DNA of 64,000 nt from Propionibacterium australiense. Its GTDB lineage: Bacteria > Actinomycetota > Actinomycetes > Propionibacteriales > Propionibacteriaceae. The notes below the pieces were generated by a model. That model saw nothing but the letters and a program-made list of their open reading frames with translations, was not told the DNA's origin and did no database searches. The stretch spans positions 1 to 64,000 of the forward strand of contig NZ_RCIV01000013.1 of the NCBI RefSeq assembly GCF_003666605.1. Reading direction: 5' to 3'. Positions 60,553 through 64,000 of this stretch are shown here, in pieces (within the stretch, counting starts at the first letter, position 1; the number at the start of each line of letters is the position of its first letter). The translations under genes and the position numbers were made by a program.

Positions 60553-61940
60553 TGGCTCTCCTTCAAGCGAGCATCGCCAACTTCACGCAGGCCACCTACA
60601 TCATCTCGGGCCTGCTGTTCATCCTCGCCCTCGTCGGGCTGAGCAGGCACGAGACGGCCAAGCGGGGCAATGTCTTCGGCATCCTCGGCATGACCCTGGC
60701 ACTCATCGCCTCGATCGTCGCGGTGGCCAGCGGCGAGACGAAGGCCATCGCCTGGGTGCTCCTCATCATCGCCATGGTCATCGGCGCCGCGATCGGGCTG
60801 TGGAAGGCCGCCAAGGTCGAGATGACCGGCATGCCCGAGCTGGTCGCCCAGCTGCACAGCTTCGTCGGCCTGGCCGCCGTCCTGGTGGGCATCAACGCGT
60901 TCATCGAGGAGCCGGACGCCCCCGCCTTCCAGATGTACGAGATGTGGATCGGCGTCTTCATCGGTGCCGTCACCTTCACCGGGTCGATCGTCGCCTGGGG
61001 CAAGCTCGCCGGCAGGATCAAGTCGGCGCCGCTGACCCTGCCCGGGCGCAACTGGCTCAACCTGGGCGGCCTCATCGCGATCATCGCCTTCGGCGTCTGG
61101 TTCGCCAACGGGGGCGGCTGGTTCCCGCTCATCATGCTGACGATCCTGTCGCTGCTGCTCGGCGTCCACCTGGTCGCGGCGATCGGCGGCGCCGACATGC
61201 CGGTCGTCATCTCGATGCTGAACAGCTACTCCGGCTGGGCGGCCGCCTTCAGCGGCTTCAGCCTCCAGCTGCCGGTCCTCATCGTCACCGGTGCCCTGGT
61301 CGGCGCGTCCGGCGCCATCCTGTCGTACATCATGTGCAAGGCGATGAACCGGAACTTCGTCTCGGTCATCCTGGGCGGCTTCGGTCAGGACAGCGCCGGG
61401 CCGGGCGAGGGTCCCGAGGGCGAGATCACCGAGCTCGACACGGCCGGAGTCGCCGATCTGCTCAGGGCCTCCACCTCGGTCATCATCACGCCCGGCTACG
61501 GCATGGCGGTCTCGCAGGCCCAGGCCCCGGTCGCCGAGCTCGTCCGCAAGCTGAAGAACCATGACGTCGAGGTGCGGTTCGGCATCCACCCGGTGGCGGG
61601 CCGCCTGCCCGGGCACATGAACGTGCTGCTGGCCGAGGCCCACGTTCCGTATGACATCGTCCTGGAGATGGACGAGATCAACGACGACTTCGACACGACC
61701 GACGTCGTACTCGTCATCGGCGCCAATGACACCGTCAACCCCGCAGCCATGGAGAAGGGCACCCCGATCTCTGGCATGCCGGTCCTGCACGTGTGGGAGG
61801 CCGGCCGGGTCGTCGTCTTCAAACGCGGCATGAGCGCCGGCTACGCCGGTGTCCAGAACCCGCTGTTCTTCAACGAGAACACGGTGATGTGCTTCGGTGA
61901 CGCGAAGGAGTCGATCAACGCCATCAACGCCGCCCTGTGA
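60552..61940 (+). CDS. pntB: NAD(P) transhydrogenase subunit beta
   Basis: A 462-residue subunit with nine membrane helices (residues about 10-270) and a C-terminal NADP(H)-binding domain (about 290-462). The latter carries the [10 protein letters not shown] and G-A-N-D-T-V-N-P motifs and the [10 protein letters not shown] region. Length equals E. coli PntB (462). Its ATG overlaps the pntA stop. Confidence 0.96.
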   Translation: MALLQASIANFTQATYIISGLLFILALVGLSRHETAKRGNVFGILGMTLALIASIVAVASGETKAIAWVLLIIAMVIGAAIGLWKAAKVEMTGMPELVAQLHSFVGLAAVLVGINAFIEEPDAPAFQMYEMWIGVFIGAVTFTGSIVAWGKLAGRIKSAPLTLPGRNWLNLGGLIAIIAFGVWFANGGGWFPLIMLTILSLLLGVHLVAAIGGADMPVVISMLNSYSGWAAAFSGFSLQLPVLIVTGALVGASGAILSYIMCKAMNRNFVSVILGGFGQDSAGPGEGPEGEITELDTAGVADLLRASTSVIITPGYGMAVSQAQAPVAELVRKLKNHDVEVRFGIHPVAGRLPGHMNVLLAEAHVPYDIVLEMDEINDDFDTTDVVLVIGANDTVNPAAMEKGTPISGMPVLHVWEAGRVVVFKRGMSAGYAGVQNPLFFNENTVMCFGDAKESINAINAAL

Positions 61941-61961
61941 CGAACGTCCGGCGCTGGGTGA

Positions 61962-61992
61962 GGGGCCGGTCACCCCGGTGGTGACCGGCCCC
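61962..61992 (+). terminator. Terminator of pntAB
   Basis: A perfect 13-bp inverted repeat pairs 61962-61974 with 61980-61992 across a five-base loop (CCGGT). It starts 22 nt after the pntB stop. Confidence 0.85.
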
Positions 61993-62292
61993 GTCCGTGC
62001 CAGAGGCGCAACCGGAGCTTCGTCTTGGCATCGACGAGAACCCGGACCGGAGTAGTCGACAGGCACCGGGATACCGGCGCCGTCAGGGTGCGTACCGTAC
62101 CGGCGCGGTTCATGCGTCCGGTGCGCATGGGTGACCGGCCGAGGCGTCATGGGTGGGGCCGGGTTGCCGCGCAGCGGCCCAGGAGATCTGGGCCAAGCCG
62201 ACCAGTTCTCACGACTGAAGTGGGACAATTTCGAGGTGAGCAACCCCAAGAAGACCAGGACAACAGGCGTGCGGGGCCACCGTTCGGACCGT

Positions 62293-63312
62293 ATGAGCAT
62301 CAAAGACGTTGCCCGCCTGGCAGATGTGTCGTACCAGACCGTCTCGCGCGTGATCAATGATGACCCACGGGTGAGCGATCGTACCCGCGATCACGTGTGG
62401 AAGATCATCCAGTCCACGGGTTTCGTTCCGAACCCCGCAGCCCGGGCGCTGGTGATGCAGAGGTCGAGCCTCATCGGGATTCTCACCGATGGCTCGACAC
62501 GCTATGGGCCGGCCGGCATTCTCGCGGCGGTCGAGAACGCGGCCAGGGACGAGGGCTACGCCGCGAATGTCCTCGTGCTTGCCGAGGCCGGCTCGCGTGG
62601 CACGGTTCGCGCGTACCAGCACTTCATCGATCAGGGCGTTGCGGGCATCGTGGTCATCGCCCCCAAGCTGCCTCTGGCAGAGGCAGTCCGTGAGACGAAG
62701 TTCTCAGTGCCGGTCGTGATGGTCGCTGCCGGGGAGTCAAGCGTCCCAGGGGTCGCCGTCGTCTCGGAGGACCAGGAATACGGTGCGCGGCTCGCGACAC
62801 GTCACCTGCTTGACAAGGGGCATCGTGAAGTGGCTCACCTTGCGGGAGAACTCAGCTGGCTGGATGGCCGGGTGCGGTTGCGCGGATGGCAGTCCGAGCT
62901 GTGCGCAGCGGGCATCGAGCCACCACCCCACATCCAGGGCGACTGGACCGGTGAGAGCGGCTATGCCGCGGGCAGGCGCATGCTTGACGAGGGCTTGCCC
63001 TCCTCGATCTTCGTTGCGAGTGATCTCATGTGCCTGGGGATGCTGAGGGCCTTCTACGAGGCCGGGGTGCGTGTGCCGGAGGACATCAGTGTGGTCTCCT
63101 TCGACGACAGCGAGTTCGCTGCTCAGTTCCATCCCCCGCTCGACACCGTCCGGCAGGACTTCAACCGTCTGGGACAGGAAGCCGTGCACATGCTCCTGCG
63201 TCTCATCCAGGGCGAACCTGCCGGCACGGTCGTCATACCGCCGGTGCTGACGGTGAGAAGTTCTGTCGCACGGCCCCGCGCCGCTGTCGCAGGATCCCGC
63301 ACCACCGGGTGA
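62293..63312 (+). CDS. LacI-family transcriptional regulator
   Basis: A 339-residue LacI/GalR regulator. The HTH S-I-K-D-V-A-R-L-A-D-V-S-Y-Q-T-V-S-R-V-I-N lies at residues 2-22, a hinge P-A-A-R-A-L-V follows, and then a sugar-binding-protein-like domain. I start at the ATG 62293, the usual LacI N-terminus. A GTG at 62236 (adding 19 residues) is possible because GACAAT sits at 62224-62229, close enough for a leaderless message. It is followed by a sugar-binding lipoprotein gene with two operator-like repeats, so it probably regulates a sugar ABC importer. Confidence 0.87.
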   Translation: MSIKDVARLADVSYQTVSRVINDDPRVSDRTRDHVWKIIQSTGFVPNPAARALVMQRSSLIGILTDGSTRYGPAGILAAVENAARDEGYAANVLVLAEAGSRGTVRAYQHFIDQGVAGIVVIAPKLPLAEAVRETKFSVPVVMVAAGESSVPGVAVVSEDQEYGARLATRHLLDKGHREVAHLAGELSWLDGRVRLRGWQSELCAAGIEPPPHIQGDWTGESGYAAGRRMLDEGLPSSIFVASDLMCLGMLRAFYEAGVRVPEDISVVSFDDSEFAAQFHPPLDTVRQDFNRLGQEAVHMLLRLIQGEPAGTVVIPPVLTVRSSVARPRAAVAGSRTTG

Positions 63313-63746
63313 GTTCCCGGCCGGTGACCTGTGGGGGCCGCGGTCCGGCTCGCCGGTGTGCCGCGGCTCCCGGTCACGTCTCCTGTGGCGCGGCGAGACG
63401 TTCCTGAGTGAGCCGGGCCGACGAGACTGGCGTGGTGGTGTCCGCCGGCTCGCCGGCCATCAGATGTCACGTCACCGCGCGGGATGCCGCGTGAGCGGAT
63501 CGACGGGGTTCACCTCGCATCCGCACGGCCTTCCAGCCCGGTCCCGTTGCCCGCCGTGGGACGAGGATGCGATGCCTCGTCCCGGGGGTGGATCCGAACC
63601 CGCGCCAGCGCCGCTGATCCGGGCGGGAGCAGTACTTGACACGACCATGCGAAACGTTCACACTATGTGGTGACGAAACGTTCACAATCAAGGGATTGCG
63701 GCGCATACGTCAACCGTGAGTCAACGTGGATCGAAGGAGATTGACG
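63313..63746. other. Intergenic region before the sugar-binding lipoprotein
   Basis: A 434-bp stretch. Its first 300 bases show no gene, RNA or clear hairpin. The last part (63636-63740) holds a promoter, two operator repeats and GAAGGAGA, the ribosome site of the next gene. Confidence 0.6.
63636..63686 (+). promoter_or_regulatory. Promoter with two identical operator repeats
   Basis: TTGACA at 63636-63641 is a perfect -35. CACTAT at 63661-63666 is a weak -10 with a 19-base gap. CGAAACGTTCACA occurs at 63650-63662 and at 63674-63686, 24 bases apart, each with the central ACGT that LacI-type operators share. They cover the promoter, so a repressor, likely the upstream LacI protein, would shut it. 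Confidence 0.55.
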
Positions 63747-64000
63747 ATGCAACGACGAACTGTCTTGCTTGCTGCGGCTGGTATTCCGATCAGCGCGTTG
63801 TTCCTACAGGGGTGTACGGCCTCCGGTGAGAGCGCGGCAACGGCAACGAATGCGGAGATCAATGCGAAGGCCGATGAGGCGATCCGTCAGCTGGAGTCGG
63901 CAGTGAGCGCCACCGGGCCGCATGGCGAGAGTGCCGCCGCCGCCTCGGAGGTTGACCTCACCGACGCCGACATCGACAACGTGAAGGCGATGGGGGCGAC
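63747..64000 (+). CDS. Sugar ABC transporter substrate-binding lipoprotein (start only)
   Basis: The first 84 residues of a lipoprotein cut by the window edge. It starts M-Q-R-R-T-V, has a short hydrophobic core and a lipobox L-Q-G-C with Cys23. A Ser/Ala/Glu-rich linker follows, leading into E-V-D-L-T-D-A-D-I-D-N-V-K-A-M. That opening is seen in ribose/xylose-type sugar-binding proteins. GAAGGAGA lies seven bases before the ATG. The sugar cannot be told from this fragment; the LacI gene and operator pair upstream support a sugar role. Confidence 0.65.
   Translation, partial: MQRRTVLLAAAGIPISALFLQGCTASGESAATATNAEINAKADEAIRQLESAVSATGPHGESAAAASEVDLTDADIDNVKAMGA

Overview
The window is chromosomal DNA from a high-GC actinobacterium. 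Codon use is strongly G/C-ending, GTG starts and ATGA start/stop overlaps are common, and many signals are DtxR-, LacI- or TetR-like. The gene mix (an RmlC-RmlD fusion, a Wzm/Wzt galactan exporter beside Glf and GlfT2, a short-N-terminus Pta, a giant 2-hydroxyacyl-CoA dehydratase activase, PntAB) would fit a Propionibacteriaceae-type fermenter. That assignment is inference; there is no rRNA or species marker here.

Layout. 1-178: tail of an IS5-type transposase. 272-16693: cell-surface polysaccharide locus. It makes dTDP-rhamnose (rmlCD, rmlB), flips or builds lipid-linked sugars (GtrA, a polyprenyl-phosphate glycosyltransferase, two large membrane proteins), makes and polymerises galactofuranose (glf, glfT2, a GlfT1-like enzyme, another GT2), exports it (wzm, wzt) and ends with a secreted LGFP-repeat protein. 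16788-21298: PlsC-like acyltransferase and SDR, then ackA-pta. 21401-24248: a membrane protein and a NarL-type two-component pair.

24260-26335 is a small lower-GC cassette (XRE regulator, ImmA/IrrE-type protease, frameshifted PIN-like protein). It is bounded by 20-bp direct repeats that copy the 3' end of the adjacent SWIM-SNF2 helicase gene, which looks like an integration scar. 26317-34044: helicase, endonuclease IV, FadD15-like ligase plus TetR, and a BtuF-like protein. 34363-37999 is a second lower-GC accessory stretch: an XRE membrane regulator with a hydrolase, then an AAA ATPase-DUF4276 pair that I read as a candidate nuclease or defence module.

38164-44432: lactose use, with a LacI regulator divergent from lacZ and a GPH symporter; two operator-like palindromes and a promoter can be read between them. 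44725-46805: thiolase plus AMP-ligase, with a 58-bp tandem duplication at its end. 47014-51008: siderophore ABC transporter whose divergent promoter carries a DtxR/IdeR-like iron box. 51108-51955: a beta-lactamase-fold lipoprotein broken by a frameshift in a C tract. 52229-61940: giant CoA-dehydratase activase, NadB-like oxidase, rpiB and pntAB. 62293-end: a LacI regulator and the start of a probable sugar-binding lipoprotein whose promoter carries two identical operator half-turn repeats.

The best candidates for something new are the repeat-flanked XRE/ImmA/PIN cassette and the ATPase-DUF4276 pair. All functions come from reading motifs; no database search was possible.
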